This document shows, in pieces, positions 51,496 through 60,917 of a stretch of 64,000 nucleotides of DNA. Origin of the DNA: Leucobacter weissii. GTDB taxonomy: Bacteria > Actinomycetota > Actinomycetes > Actinomycetales > Microbacteriaceae. The stretch's first letter is position 1, and each line of letters starts with the position of its first letter. Location: assembly GCF_017565745.1 (NCBI RefSeq), contig NZ_JAGDYM010000015.1:1-64000 (forward strand), written 5' to 3'. Both the position numbers and the translations under genes were made by a program. The notes beneath the pieces were generated by a model. That model made no database searches and was not told where the DNA came from. It was given only the letters and a program-made list of their open reading frames with translations.

Positions 51496-53025
51496 ATGCT
51501 GCCCGCCGACGCCGATCCCGTCCTCCTCGAAGCGAGAGAGCTCGCCGACGCGCTCCGCAGCACCCGACGCGCCATCCTCTCCGACGTCTCAGGCGATCCG
51601 TCTCTGAGCCGGATCGATCTGGCGGGGATGGGCGCGAAACGGCCGGACGAGCTCGAGGACCTGGCTCGCACCGCCCCGGAGCGTCTGAGCACGAACCTGC
51701 TGGGGCTCGCCGGTCTGCACCGGCGCCTCTCGTCCATCCTCGATGACGAGCGCAGTCGCGGCGCGATCCGGGATGCGCTCGACGAGCGGGCGCGCCAACT
51801 GCGGATCGCCGTCGCCGTGCACGGGGACGATCAGCGCAGGGAGGCCCTGCGCTCGCGGGCCGAGCGGCTCGCGTCCGACATCGCTGCGTCCGGCCGGGAC
51901 CCGAGCCCGGCGGAGGCGGAGCTTCTGACTGTTGCGAGAGCGGGCATCGCCGCCGCGGAGGCGGGCACGCGCAGCGGCACCGGGGCGAGCACGTGGGAGT
52001 CGAGGATCGACTCGACCGACCGCCGCGACGCGGTGCTCGACGCGGTGGCCCGGATGCGCCTGCGCCGTGCGCGTGCGCAGCTGGCCGAGGGCGTGCTGCT
52101 CACCGAGCAGATGCGCGCCATCATCGCCGAGTCGGCGCCGGCGCTGCGCCGCGGAGAACCGCTGCTCCTGCTCGGCGAGACCGGCGGCGGCAAGACCGCG
52201 CTCGCCCAGCACCTCTCCGAGCGTCTGATGGGCGCCGAGCCCGAGCTGGTGTCGGGCTACGGCGACGTGACGAGCTCGCAGCTGGTCGGCGCGCACGAGC
52301 TCAGGGCGGAGATGGGCGCAACCGTCAGCGCCTTCGTCCCGGGGCCGCTGCTGCGAGCCATGTCGGAGGGGCGACCGCTGATCCTCGACGAGGTGAACGC
52401 CATGCCGCCCGAGTTCCTGAAGCGCCTGAATCGCATCCTGCAACTGCGTCCGGGCGACCGCTTCGCCGTGCAGGAGAACGCGGGGCGCGTCGTGACGATC
52501 GCGGAGGGCTTCGCCATCCTCGCCACCGCCAACGAGCAGACCCCGCACCGCTATCTGGGTCTGGAGCGATTGAGCGCGGAGCTCGTCAACCGCTTCGGTG
52601 CGAACATCTACCGCGTGCACTACCCGGACTCCGGGCTGGCCTTCGACGCCTTCCCCGCCGAGAATGCCCTGCTCGCCGCGGCCTCCGTCTGCGATCGGCG
52701 CGGCGAGCTGCCGCGGTCCCTGCCCGTCGAGGCCGTCGAACGGGTGGCGCGTGCGGCCTTCATCAGCCAGCAGGTGTTCGCCGGGGAGCAGGGCGAGGGC
52801 TTCGACGCCTACGTGTCGACCGAGCGCGAGATCGACGGCCGGCCGGGGCTCGAGGAGTCCGTACTCGCGCCCCGCACGCTGGTCGCCGTGCTGCGCAAGG
52901 TCGCGGGATCCGCCGGCGCCGTGGATCTCGACCTCGCGCTCCGGCGCTTCGTGGAGGGCGTGATGCACCGCGAGGATCGCCGGGTGCTCGGCCTGATCCT
53001 GCGCGGGCAGGGTTTCGCCCTCTGA
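51496..53025 (+). CDS. MoxR-type AAA+ ATPase
   Basis: The AAA+ core (about residues 195-400) has Walker A GETGGGKT (227-234), Walker B LILDEVNAM, sensor-1 ILATANEQT and an Arg finger region in RLSAELVNRFGANI. It belongs to the MoxR/dynein-like AAA_5 group. The first 190 residues are a helical, Arg/Glu-rich extension not usual in 320-residue MoxR. The C-terminal lid is about 110 residues. It probably acts as a chaperone with the divergent vWA protein and the unknown third protein. A leaderless promoter is likely. Confidence 0.85.
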   Translation: MLPADADPVLLEARELADALRSTRRAILSDVSGDPSLSRIDLAGMGAKRPDELEDLARTAPERLSTNLLGLAGLHRRLSSILDDERSRGAIRDALDERARQLRIAVAVHGDDQRREALRSRAERLASDIAASGRDPSPAEAELLTVARAGIAAAEAGTRSGTGASTWESRIDSTDRRDAVLDAVARMRLRRARAQLAEGVLLTEQMRAIIAESAPALRRGEPLLLLGETGGGKTALAQHLSERLMGAEPELVSGYGDVTSSQLVGAHELRAEMGATVSAFVPGPLLRAMSEGRPLILDEVNAMPPEFLKRLNRILQLRPGDRFAVQENAGRVVTIAEGFAILATANEQTPHRYLGLERLSAELVNRFGANIYRVHYPDSGLAFDAFPAENALLAAASVCDRRGELPRSLPVEAVERVARAAFISQQVFAGEQGEGFDAYVSTEREIDGRPGLEESVLAPRTLVAVLRKVAGSAGAVDLDLALRRFVEGVMHREDRRVLGLILRGQGFAL

Positions 53026-53050
53026 GCGGGCCGCACCGGAACGGGATTAC

Positions 53051-54496
53051 TCAGCCGAGCTCGCGCCAGGCCTCGCCGAGGCGGCGCAGTCCCTCCTCGA
53101 GCGACGAGTCGGGAGCGGTGAACGGGAGCCTGATGTGGTCGTCGTTCGAGGCCGTGGCCGCGAAGGCGTCGCTTCCCGCCACCGCGACGCCGCGCATGGC
53201 CGCCCGAGCGATCACCTCCTCCGCGGATCCGCTCGGCAGTCGCGCCCACAGCGACAGCCCGCCCCGCGGCGGCCGGTACTCCCACTCGGGAAGGTGCTCG
53301 GCGAGCAGTCCGCGGAGCAGCTCCAGCCTGCCGGCGTGCCGCTCGCTGACCTCCCTGCGCAATTCGTCGGCCCGGTCGAGGAAGTCGAGTGCGAGCAGCT
53401 GCGCGGGAACGCTCGTGAACATGTCGACGATCTGGCGGGCGCCCCGCAGACGTCGCACGAGCACCGGATCGGCTCGCAGCCAGCCGATCCGCAGCCCGGA
53501 CCAGGCCCATTTCGACACCGAGTCGGTGACGAGGATCGGGGCGTCCGGCCGCAGCGCGGCGAGCGTCGGCGGCACGACGCCGTCGAAGGAGATCGGAGCC
53601 AGCACCCGGTCCTCGAGCACCGGAACCCCGTACTCCGCCGCGAGCTCCGCGATCCGCAGTCGATCGGATGACGGGAGCCGCAGCCCGGTGGGGTTGTGAT
53701 GGTGCGGGTTGATTGCGACGAGCACCGGCCGCAGCCGCGCCATCGCCTCCTCGAGCATCATCACATCGATGCCGTCGGGGCCCATCGGTATCCCCTGCAG
53801 GATGCCGCCTCGGCGGCGGACCGCATCCGAGAAGCCGGGCCAGGTCACCTCCTCGGTGAGGACGACGTCGCCGGGCGACACGACCTCGCCGACGAGCAGG
53901 TGGAAGGCCGACTGGGCGCCGTGCGTGACGAGGATCTGCTCGAGCGTGGTCGGTGTGCCCTCCGCCGCGAAACGCCGCGCGATGCGCTCGCGGAGCACCG
54001 GCAGGCCCGCAGGATCCGTCTCGGAGAGCAGCACGAGGTCGGGCTCGGGATCGTGCGCTCGCACGATCCCGACGGCGAGGTCGGGCATCTGCGGCACACT
54101 GCGCAGCAGGTCGATCGAGGACGGCAGTGCGGAGAAGAGCGCTTCGCCGCGGTGCGCGGTGCCGGATCCGCTCAGGCGCAGCAGGGTCCCGGCGACGACG
54201 GTGCCGCTCCCCTGCCTGCGCTCGACCACGCCGTTCTCACTCAGTATCCCGTACGCCGCCACGACGGTGCCGCGGGACACGGAGACGGCCGCAGCGAGCG
54301 CGCGCTCGGCGGGCAGTCGATCGCCGGCGCGGAGCTCACCGGACCGCACGAGGGAGGCAATGCCGTGCGCCAGGCGCTCGGCCAGCGTTCCCTCGCCCTG
54401 CGCCCAGCGGCCGAGCCGGGTGACGAGCAGCAGCGGGGAGACGGTGGCCGATCGGTGGTCCACCAGACGAGCATTGGCTCTTTCTGTCTCCGTCAT
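53051..54496 (-). CDS. MocR-family regulator (GntR HTH + aminotransferase domain)
   Basis: The N-terminal winged helix of GntR type (LRAGDRLPAERALAAAVSVSRGTVVAAYGIL, key words RLPAERALA and SRGTVVAAY) is followed by a class I aminotransferase fold. Lys329 in TDSVSKWAWSGLRIG should bind pyridoxal phosphate. The Pro/His-rich ANPHHHNPTGLRLP-like loop and final Arg in LPSG complete the fold. Such proteins sense PLP or amino-acid derivatives and control neighbouring genes. I chose ATG 54496 (TETERANARL); an upstream frame exists without a binding site. CCAAT/ATTGG boxes lie in the adjoining region. The C-terminus converges on the MoxR gene 25 bases away. Confidence 0.88.
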   Translation of the reverse strand: MTETERANARLVDHRSATVSPLLLVTRLGRWAQGEGTLAERLAHGIASLVRSGELRAGDRLPAERALAAAVSVSRGTVVAAYGILSENGVVERRQGSGTVVAGTLLRLSGSGTAHRGEALFSALPSSIDLLRSVPQMPDLAVGIVRAHDPEPDLVLLSETDPAGLPVLRERIARRFAAEGTPTTLEQILVTHGAQSAFHLLVGEVVSPGDVVLTEEVTWPGFSDAVRRRGGILQGIPMGPDGIDVMMLEEAMARLRPVLVAINPHHHNPTGLRLPSSDRLRIAELAAEYGVPVLEDRVLAPISFDGVVPPTLAALRPDAPILVTDSVSKWAWSGLRIGWLRADPVLVRRLRGARQIVDMFTSVPAQLLALDFLDRADELRREVSERHAGRLELLRGLLAEHLPEWEYRPPRGGLSLWARLPSGSAEEVIARAAMRGVAVAGSDAFAATASNDDHIRLPFTAPDSSLEEGLRRLGEAWRELG

Positions 54497-54509
54497 ACCG
54501 AGCCATTCT

Positions 54510-54574
54510 GATCCAATGACCCGAGATTTCCCATCAGATTGGCCTTTTACTGAGCCAATATCCCCGGATTGGAC
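54510..54574. promoter_or_regulatory. array of CCAAT/ATTGG boxes upstream of the MocR gene
   Basis: Four short motifs occur in 65 bases: ATCCAAT (54511), GATTGGCC (54537), GAGCCAAT (54552) and GATTGGAC (54568). They alternate in direction, as two inverted pairs. MocR regulators typically bind repeated sites in their own divergent promoter, so this is a candidate operator. Confidence 0.4.
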
Positions 54575-54977
54575 CATCACTGACCTGCTGGCCTGGCTCT
54601 CCGCCGAGGATCGCTGGGACGACGATCTCCTCCCGGCGATCTCCCGCATCGAGGCCGCGGCGAGCCGCGCGGCCGGAGCGGATCCGTGGCGCCGTGCCCC
54701 GTCGCTCGTCGCGCTCGTGCGCTCGCTCGTCGCGCTGCAGCTGAGAGCACCGGAGTTGCGCGCGAGTCGCCTTGGCGCGCTGATCCTACCGACCCCTCCG
54801 GACGCGCAGAGCCCGGAAGAGCCGGCTCTACGGGATCGTGCTGCCGCGTCGCCCGCCCTGTTCCGAGGACGCGCCGCTCCACCCGTGCATCTGCGCGCCC
54901 AGGCACCGCCGACCCGGTATTCGTTTGCCCCGCCTTCCCGGTGCGGGGACCGATCGTCTCACCTGTCGTCCCTGTAG
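54516..54977 (+). CDS. small hypothetical protein divergent from the MocR gene
   Basis: A 153-codon frame starts 19 bases from the MocR ATG. Up to about residue 95 it has a coherent composition (DLLAWLSAEDRWDDDLLPAISRIEAA) and codons with G/C-rich third positions. The rest is Pro/Arg-rich and looks like out-of-frame sequence, so the true protein may end earlier through a frameshift. The first 20 codons overlap the CCAAT/ATTGG array, which argues against it. I do not recognise a family. If real it would be the natural target of the MocR regulator. Confidence 0.35.
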   Translation: MTRDFPSDWPFTEPISPDWTITDLLAWLSAEDRWDDDLLPAISRIEAAASRAAGADPWRRAPSLVALVRSLVALQLRAPELRASRLGALILPTPPDAQSPEEPALRDRAAASPALFRGRAAPPVHLRAQAPPTRYSFAPPSRCGDRSSHLSSL

Positions 54978-55585
54978 TCGTCGGGTTCGGCCTCGACGGT
55001 CACCACCTCGACTCTCAGGTTCGTGCCGTCCAGGGCGCGTTCGAACCGGCGCTGATGCTCGAGGTTCGCCTCACGGTCGCTCACGGACTCTTCGACGTTC
55101 ACCTCGATCGTCAACCCATCGGCACCGAAACCGACCGACTGGATCGGATGGTCGGTCTTCGCGGAAGCCTGGGCGATCTCCGGCGGGATCGGGAGATACT
55201 CGCTCAGGGTGATCCCAGAGACCTCCAGCCGCAGGGCGACTCCGTTTCGCTCGGCGATGCGTTCGAGTTCGCTCCGGATCGCCGGGGACAATTCGGAGGC
55301 GGTCACGATCACGGCTTCCGGCGAGCCGTACCCGGTGCTGAACAGCTGATCCTCCTCGCCGACGGATCGCAGGTAGTCGCTGCTCTCGTCGTACGTGGAC
55401 TGCACCGCCCGATCGAGATCCTGCTCGCTCTTCGGAACGTCCCCGGCGGGGACCGGAGCAGGGGTGCTGGGGACCGTCTCGCCCTGCGCGTCGTCCAGGG
55501 CGGCGATCACCGGCCAGACCGCGATCCCCAGCACACTCACGATCGCGACTAACGCAAGCACGCCTCTTCGCGCGGTCCGGCTCAT
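54959..55585 (-). CDS. membrane-anchored hypothetical protein (208 aa)
   Basis: The protein begins SRTARRGVLALVAIVSVLGIAVW, a signal anchor (residues 1-30), followed by a Thr/Pro stalk and an extracellular domain of about 150 residues. No motif is recognisable. Acidic residues dominate, and a C-terminal segment contains VEVVTVEAEPDDYRDD. GAGGGAATC precedes the ATG at 55585. It is alone between the MocR region and aroB. Its function is unknown. Confidence 0.65.
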   Translation of the reverse strand: MSRTARRGVLALVAIVSVLGIAVWPVIAALDDAQGETVPSTPAPVPAGDVPKSEQDLDRAVQSTYDESSDYLRSVGEEDQLFSTGYGSPEAVIVTASELSPAIRSELERIAERNGVALRLEVSGITLSEYLPIPPEIAQASAKTDHPIQSVGFGADGLTIEVNVEESVSDREANLEHQRRFERALDGTNLRVEVVTVEAEPDDYRDDR

Positions 55586-55719
55586 GATTCCCTCGTTTCT
55601 CTCAGGCGTCATTCCACTCGTGTGGGCACTGATGCACGCTACAGACAGCGAATCACCGATTCGGTCGGCAGAGATGAACCCGGAGCGAACGAACGGTCAC
55701 GATTCCGCATCATCGTGTG

Positions 55720-56811
55720 CTACGCGGCGATCTCCTGGTAGGCGAACTGCAGCACGCTCTCGTCGACACCGGCTAGCACGCGGGGCTTCGCGATGTCGTC
55801 GAGCACGATGAAGCGAAGCATCCCCGCCCGCGCCTTCTTGTCGCGCTGCATCGTCGCGAGCAGGCCGGGCCAGCGCCCCGCGGGGTACGAGAGCGGCAGC
55901 CCCAGCGCGCCGAGCACCGAGCGGTGCCGATCCACGACCGCGTCGGGAAGCTGCCCGGCCATCCGGCCGAGCTCCGCGGCGTAGACCATGCCGATCGAGA
56001 CCGCGACGCCGTGACGCCACTGGTAGCGTTCGGCGTGCTCGATCGCATGGCCGAGCGTGTGCCCGTAGTTCAGGATCTCGCGCAGCCCGCCCTCGCGGAA
56101 GTCCTCGCTCACCACGCGGGCCTTCACAGCGATGGAGAGCTCGATCAGCCGCAGGAACTCCGGAGTCGTCGGATCGGTGGCGCGGTCGACGTCGCGCTCG
56201 ATGGTTTCGAGGATCTCCGGTTCCGCGATGAAGCCGTACTTCGCGACCTCCGCGAAGCCGGCGAGGATCTCGTTCCGCGCCAGCGTCTCGAGAAGCCCGG
56301 TGTCGCAGATCACCGCGTGGGGGGCGTAGAAGGCGCCCACCAGGTTCTTCCCCTCCGCGGTGTTGATGCCCGTCTTGCCGCCGACGGCGGCATCGACCAT
56401 CCCGAGCACGGTGGTGGGGATCTGCAGCAGCCTCACCCCCCGCAGCCAGGTCGCGGCGACGAAGCCTGCGAGATCCGTGACGGCTCCCCCGCCGAGGCCG
56501 ATGATGGCGTCGCTGCGCGTGAAATCGGCCTGCCCGAGGAGCTTCCAGCAGAACGCGGCCACCTCCACCCGCTTCGCCGACTCCGCATCCGGCACTTCGG
56601 CGAGAAGCACCTGGGCGAAGTCCCGCTGCAGCTCGGTGCGCAGCTCCTCGGCGAGGCGCCCCACCGTCGAGGTGTGCACGATCAGCACCTTGTTGACCCG
56701 TTCGCCCAGCGTCTCCGCGACGCCGCCGAGCAGATCACGGCCCACACTGATCGAGTAAGCGCCGTCGCCGGTCACCTCGATGCCGATCGCCGTTCCGTCC
56801 TGCTGAGTCAT
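55720..56811 (-). CDS. aroB: 3-dehydroquinate synthase
   Basis: AroB is the second shikimate-pathway enzyme. NAD-binding GGGAVTDLAGFVAATWLRG is near the middle. The zinc ligands are the Glu in AEVAKYG and the His residues in GHTLGHAIEH and RHGVAVSIGM. The 363-residue length is usual. It is the last gene of the aro group, 46 bases after aroK. Confidence 0.95.
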   Translation of the reverse strand: MTQQDGTAIGIEVTGDGAYSISVGRDLLGGVAETLGERVNKVLIVHTSTVGRLAEELRTELQRDFAQVLLAEVPDAESAKRVEVAAFCWKLLGQADFTRSDAIIGLGGGAVTDLAGFVAATWLRGVRLLQIPTTVLGMVDAAVGGKTGINTAEGKNLVGAFYAPHAVICDTGLLETLARNEILAGFAEVAKYGFIAEPEILETIERDVDRATDPTTPEFLRLIELSIAVKARVVSEDFREGGLREILNYGHTLGHAIEHAERYQWRHGVAVSIGMVYAAELGRMAGQLPDAVVDRHRSVLGALGLPLSYPAGRWPGLLATMQRDKKARAGMLRFIVLDDIAKPRVLAGVDESVLQFAYQEIAA

Positions 56812-56857
56812 ATCGCCGCTCGCTCCCGTGTCGTGTCTCCTGCGACTCCCGCGCCGG

Positions 56858-57556
56858 TCATGCCGCCCCGCCCGGTCCCCCGGAACGCCTGGCCTGACCG
56901 CGTATCCAACCCGACACCCGACGCGCCAACTGATCCTTCGTCGTGCGATCGGTGCGGAATGTCACGTCCGCCACCTCCTCGTACAGGGGACGGCGCTCTT
57001 CGAGGATACGGCCCCAGGCGTCGGGATCGTCCCGCAGCAGCGGACGCCGGGCCAGATTCGCCGTGCGCAGCACCGCCTCCTGGGTCGTCATGAGGAGCAC
57101 GACCGGATGCGCGCGCAGCGCTGCTCGCGTCGATGCCGCGAGTACCGCTCCGCCGCCGAGCGCCACGATCCGGCTGCCGGGTCGCGCCAGCTCGGCGGCG
57201 ACGATCTCCGCCTCGATCCTCCGGAACTCCGCCTCGCCGTGCGCGGCGAAGAACTCCGCGATCGCGCCGTGGTCGCGCACGAACACGGCGTCCGTGTCCA
57301 CGAAGGGGATGCCGAGATCCTTCGCCAGTCGCCGCCCGAGGCTCGTCTTGCCCGCGGCCATCGGCCCGACGAGGACGACCGCGGTCTCCGGGATCCGCCT
57401 CCGGCGCCGGCGTCTGCGCCGATGCGACGCGCCCCCGCCCTCGATCCGCTCCTCCGAGCGGTTCCGGGGCAGTGGCACGGGCTGAGTCAGTGGCTGCTTG
57501 GGCGGACCGGGGACCGGACGCCGATCCGCAGCCGGCTCGCCGTCCGGATCCATCAC
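56858..57556 (-). CDS. aroK: shikimate kinase with basic N-terminal extension
   Basis: AroK phosphorylates shikimate. The P-loop GPMAAGKTS (64-72), FVDTDAVF and ALGGGAVL are the usual landmarks. The first 57 residues are an extension with a Pro/Gln-rich part and a run of nine arginines (47-54 region), which normal 170-residue AroK lacks; a start further in would remove it, but no good binding site is seen there. The aroC stop codon lies upstream and the ATG overlaps it (ATGA), which supports the long form. The tail may bind nucleic acid or a partner. Confidence 0.9.
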   Translation of the reverse strand: MMDPDGEPAADRRPVPGPPKQPLTQPVPLPRNRSEERIEGGGASHRRRRRRRRRIPETAVVLVGPMAAGKTSLGRRLAKDLGIPFVDTDAVFVRDHGAIAEFFAAHGEAEFRRIEAEIVAAELARPGSRIVALGGGAVLAASTRAALRAHPVVLLMTTQEAVLRTANLARRPLLRDDPDAWGRILEERRPLYEEVADVTFRTDRTTKDQLARRVSGWIRGQARRSGGPGGAA

Positions 57557-58749
57557 GACTCGACAGCGGTCGTCAGGGTGTCCGGGATGGCATCCAGGTA
57601 GGCGGTGAGGTTCCGCGCGGTCTCGGCGACGCTGTCTCCTCCGAACTTCTCCGTCACGGCATCCGCCAGCACGAGCGCGGTCATCGCCTCGGCGACCACG
57701 CCCGCCGCGGGAACCGCGGAGACGTCGCTGCGCTGGTGATGCGCCTTCGTCTCAGCGCCGGTGACGACGTCCACGGTCGGCAGCGCGTTGGGGACGGTGG
57801 CGATGGGCTTCATCCCGGCACGGACGCGGAGCACCTGCCCCGTGCTCATCCCGCCCTCGACGCCGCCCGCGCGATCGGTGTCCCGGACGATCCGGTCGTC
57901 GCGCACGTGGAGCTCGTCGTGCGCGGCCGAACCCCGGCGCCTCGTCGTCTCGAAGCCGTCGCCGAACTCGACCGCCTTGATCGCCTGAATCCCCATCAGG
58001 GCGCCGGCGATCCGCGAGTCCAGGCGCCGATCCCAGTGCACGTAGGAGCCCAGGCCCGGCGGGAGCCCGTAGGCCAGCACCTCGACGATGCCGCCGATGG
58101 TGTCTCCGGACTTCTTGGTGTCGTCCACCTCCACCACCATGCGCGCGCTCGCGGCGGAGTCGAAGCAGCGCAGCGGATCCGCGTCGAGAGCAGCGACGTC
58201 CTCGGGGCGCGGCAGCGGCGACTCCGCGGGAACGCGCACCGTGCCGAGGGCGACCGTGTGGCTGACGAGCCGGATGCCGAGCTCGGCGAGGAAGGCTCTC
58301 GCGACGGCTCCGAGGGCGACGCGCGCGGCCGTCTCGCGCGCGCTGGCCCGCTCGAGCACGGGCCTCGCCTCGTCGAAGCCGTACTTCTGCATGCCGGTCA
58401 GGTCGGCATGGCCGGGCCTGGGCCGCGTGAGCGGAGCGCCCCGGCCGCGGGAGCGATCGCTCAGCTCGGTCGGCTCGGCGCTCATCACCTCGACCCACTT
58501 CGGCCACTCGGTGTTGCCGATCCGGATCGCCACCGGGCCGCCGATGCTGCGCCCCTGTACGACGCCCCCGGAGAAGTGCAGCTCGTCCTGCTCGAACTTC
58601 ATCCGCGAGCCGCGCCCGTAGCCCAGCTTGCGGCGCGCGAGATCCTCGCGCACGCTGTCGAGCGACAGCGGCACCCCTGCGGGCAGCCCCTCGAGTACGG
58701 CGATGAGTTCGGGACCGTGGGATTCCCCGGCGGTCAACCAGCGGAGCAT
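57553..58749 (-). CDS. aroC: chorismate synthase
   Basis: AroC removes phosphate from EPSP to make chorismate, with reduced FMN. The N-terminal [20 protein letters not shown] and [18 protein letters not shown] words, and the [10 protein letters not shown]-type loop ([14 protein letters not shown]), identify it. The length is 398 residues, as normal. It overlaps aroK by ATGA and follows aroE after 114 bases. Confidence 0.96.
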   Translation of the reverse strand: MLRWLTAGESHGPELIAVLEGLPAGVPLSLDSVREDLARRKLGYGRGSRMKFEQDELHFSGGVVQGRSIGGPVAIRIGNTEWPKWVEVMSAEPTELSDRSRGRGAPLTRPRPGHADLTGMQKYGFDEARPVLERASARETAARVALGAVARAFLAELGIRLVSHTVALGTVRVPAESPLPRPEDVAALDADPLRCFDSAASARMVVEVDDTKKSGDTIGGIVEVLAYGLPPGLGSYVHWDRRLDSRIAGALMGIQAIKAVEFGDGFETTRRRGSAAHDELHVRDDRIVRDTDRAGGVEGGMSTGQVLRVRAGMKPIATVPNALPTVDVVTGAETKAHHQRSDVSAVPAAGVVAEAMTALVLADAVTEKFGGDSVAETARNLTAYLDAIPDTLTTAVES

Positions 58750-58863
58750 AGCGAAACCTCTCTTATGCAGAACACATTCACAGGCCGAGACGGCCTCTGC
58801 ACCGGTGTCGCGGCGAAGCCCGCAACGGGCTTCGCGCCAGAACCCAGCGCGCGAGCATACCCG

Positions 58864-59796
58864 CTATTCTCCCACACCCGCGGCAACGCGCATGGCCGCG
58901 AACAGCTCCCGCTCATCCGGGAGCACCGACGAAGGATCGCCGCCGACGAAGATCCTCACCTGGAGCAGCGCCTGATGCAGCAGCATGCCGACGCCCGCGT
59001 GGGCCACGCTCCCGGCGTCGCGCCAGCGCAGCGCGAGGGGCGAGGGCCACGGATCGTAGGCGACATCGAAGAGCGGCACGGAGGTCAGCGAACGCCCCGC
59101 AGACGAGACCGGCAGTTCCAGCTCACGCCCCGCGGGCCCGGGGAGCGTCGAGAGCACCAGCGTCGGCTCGCACCCCCCGGCCGGGCGCGAAGCCTCTGCG
59201 AGGTGCGGCAACGGGGCGCCGCGCACGCGCAGCGGAGCCGAGCCTCCCGCTTCGACGGTTCCGTCGAAGCGGGCCACGAGATCGTCGATCGCGGAGAGGT
59301 TGCGGGCCACGACCTCCACCTGCAGCGCCCCCAGTCGCCGTGCGGCGAGGATCGCCGAGACCGCGGTCGCGCCGGATCCGATCACCACCGTGGAGGCCGC
59401 GTCGAGCCCCGCCTCCTCGATCGCCGCGGCCAGGCCGCCGACGTCGGTGTTGAATCCGGCCCAGCGCCCGCCTGCGAGCCGCAGCATCGTATTGACCACC
59501 CGGCTCTCCGTCGCCACCGGATCCAGCACCGCGGCGAGACGCCGGGCCTCCTCCTTCAGCGGCATCGTCAGCGAGAACCCCCGCCACTCCGGCCCGCGTT
59601 CCGCGAGGAAGCCCTCCAGAGACGGCGCCTCCAGCTCGACGGCGTCGTAGCGCCAGGGCAACTCGAGCCGGCGGTACGCCGCGTGGTGGATGACCGGAGA
59701 GCGGGAATGCGAGATCGGCGAGCCCAGCACGGCGAGCCGCGGAGCGACGCCCTCGAGCGCAGGCGAAGGGTCGTCGCCCGGCATCGGTGTCAGCAT
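58864..59796 (-). CDS. aroE: shikimate dehydrogenase
   Basis: AroE reduces 3-dehydroshikimate with NADPH. The substrate site is SPISHSRSPVIHHAAY; the Lys/Asp pair is in SLTMPLKEEARRL and GFNTDVGGL; the nucleotide fold begins VVIGSGATAVSAI. ATG 59796 lies within the mltG stop (7-base overlap). The length is 310 residues. The gene is followed by a 114-base gap before aroC. Confidence 0.92.
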   Translation of the reverse strand: MLTPMPGDDPSPALEGVAPRLAVLGSPISHSRSPVIHHAAYRRLELPWRYDAVELEAPSLEGFLAERGPEWRGFSLTMPLKEEARRLAAVLDPVATESRVVNTMLRLAGGRWAGFNTDVGGLAAAIEEAGLDAASTVVIGSGATAVSAILAARRLGALQVEVVARNLSAIDDLVARFDGTVEAGGSAPLRVRGAPLPHLAEASRPAGGCEPTLVLSTLPGPAGRELELPVSSAGRSLTSVPLFDVAYDPWPSPLALRWRDAGSVAHAGVGMLLHQALLQVRIFVGGDPSSVLPDERELFAAMRVAAGVGE

Positions 59797-60917
59797 CCGT
59801 TCCCCGGATTGGCGGTGCACCACTGCTGCAACTGCTCCACAGCCGCGTAGTGATCGTTCTCGTTCGTCGTGAAGACGGACTCACCGGTCTCGAGGTTCAC
59901 CGCGACGAAGAAGAGCCAGTCCCCCTCATCGGGGCTCAGCGCGGCCTCGATCGCGGCACGGCCCGGGTTCGCCACCGGACCGGCCGGAAGCCCCGCGCGG
60001 AGGTAGGTGTTCCAGGGGTTGTCGTCCTTCAGGGCGTCGTCGCTCGACCAGACGCTGCCGTCGTCGTGCTGCTGATAGCCGTATTGCACCGTGGAATCCA
60101 TCTGCAGCAGCATGCCGGTGTCGAGTCGATTCTCGATCACCCGGGCGACCTTGCCGAAGTCCTCCGCTCGGCCGGCCTCCCGCTCCACGATCGAGGCGAC
60201 GGTGAGCACGCGCTCCCGGTCCTTCTTCTCAACGCCGAGCTCGTCGAGCAGGGCGAGCTGATACTCCACCATCATCCCGATCGCCTCCTCCGCCGTGGTG
60301 TCGGCGTCGAACTCGTAGGTCGCCGGATACAGCCATCCCTCCAGGGAGGAAACGCTCTTCGGAAGGCCGAACTCCTGGGGGTCCTCGGCGGCCTTCTGCA
60401 GCTCCTCGAGCGGGATGTCCGCTCCGGCCGCGACGATCTCGAGCGCCTGATCGACCGTCCTCCCCTCGGGGATGACCGCCGTGAGCTCTCTCCGATTCTC
60501 CGGATCCTGCAGCGCGTCGAGCGCGGCCTGGGCGCTCATCTGCAGTCTCAGCTGGTACTGGCCCGGGAGGAACTCGACCTGAGGATCCTGCTGGAGCAGC
60601 AGTTCGTAGAAGACCTGCTGGGTCTTCACCACATCCGCCTCGGCCAGCGCCGCGGCCACATCCTCGCCGATCTCCCCCGCGGTGATCGTGATGAAGGCCT
60701 CGCCGTGCCCCTCGCCCTCGTAATCGTTCGAGACCCATCCGGCGGCCTGGGAGATGCGCGCGCCGTACTCGGACCAGAACACCGCCGCGACCGCTCCCAG
60801 ACCGCCGAGCAACACGACCGTGACGGCGAGAGCGATGATCCAGCGCCTCCCGTTCCTCCGGCGCCTGGCCCTCCGATCCTCACGGTTTGCGCCCACTGCG
60901 GCGTGTCGAGCCATCAT
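59790..60917 (-). CDS. mltG: endolytic murein transglycosylase MltG (YceG-like)
   Basis: MltG cuts nascent peptidoglycan chains at the membrane. The protein has a basic cytoplasmic tail (RRARRRRNGRR), one membrane helix near 26-48 and a YceG domain with the catalytic Glu in ASIVEREAG and the final substrate loop NPWNTYLRAGLPAGPVANPG (words shortened). The length is 375 residues. Start overlaps ruvX by ATGA. The alaS-ruvX-mltG-aroE order is conserved in many Gram-positives. Confidence 0.93.
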   Translation of the reverse strand: MMARHAAVGANREDRRARRRRNGRRWIIALAVTVVLLGGLGAVAAVFWSEYGARISQAAGWVSNDYEGEGHGEAFITITAGEIGEDVAAALAEADVVKTQQVFYELLLQQDPQVEFLPGQYQLRLQMSAQAALDALQDPENRRELTAVIPEGRTVDQALEIVAAGADIPLEELQKAAEDPQEFGLPKSVSSLEGWLYPATYEFDADTTAEEAIGMMVEYQLALLDELGVEKKDRERVLTVASIVEREAGRAEDFGKVARVIENRLDTGMLLQMDSTVQYGYQQHDDGSVWSSDDALKDDNPWNTYLRAGLPAGPVANPGRAAIEAALSPDEGDWLFFVAVNLETGESVFTTNENDHYAAVEQLQQWCTANPGNGC

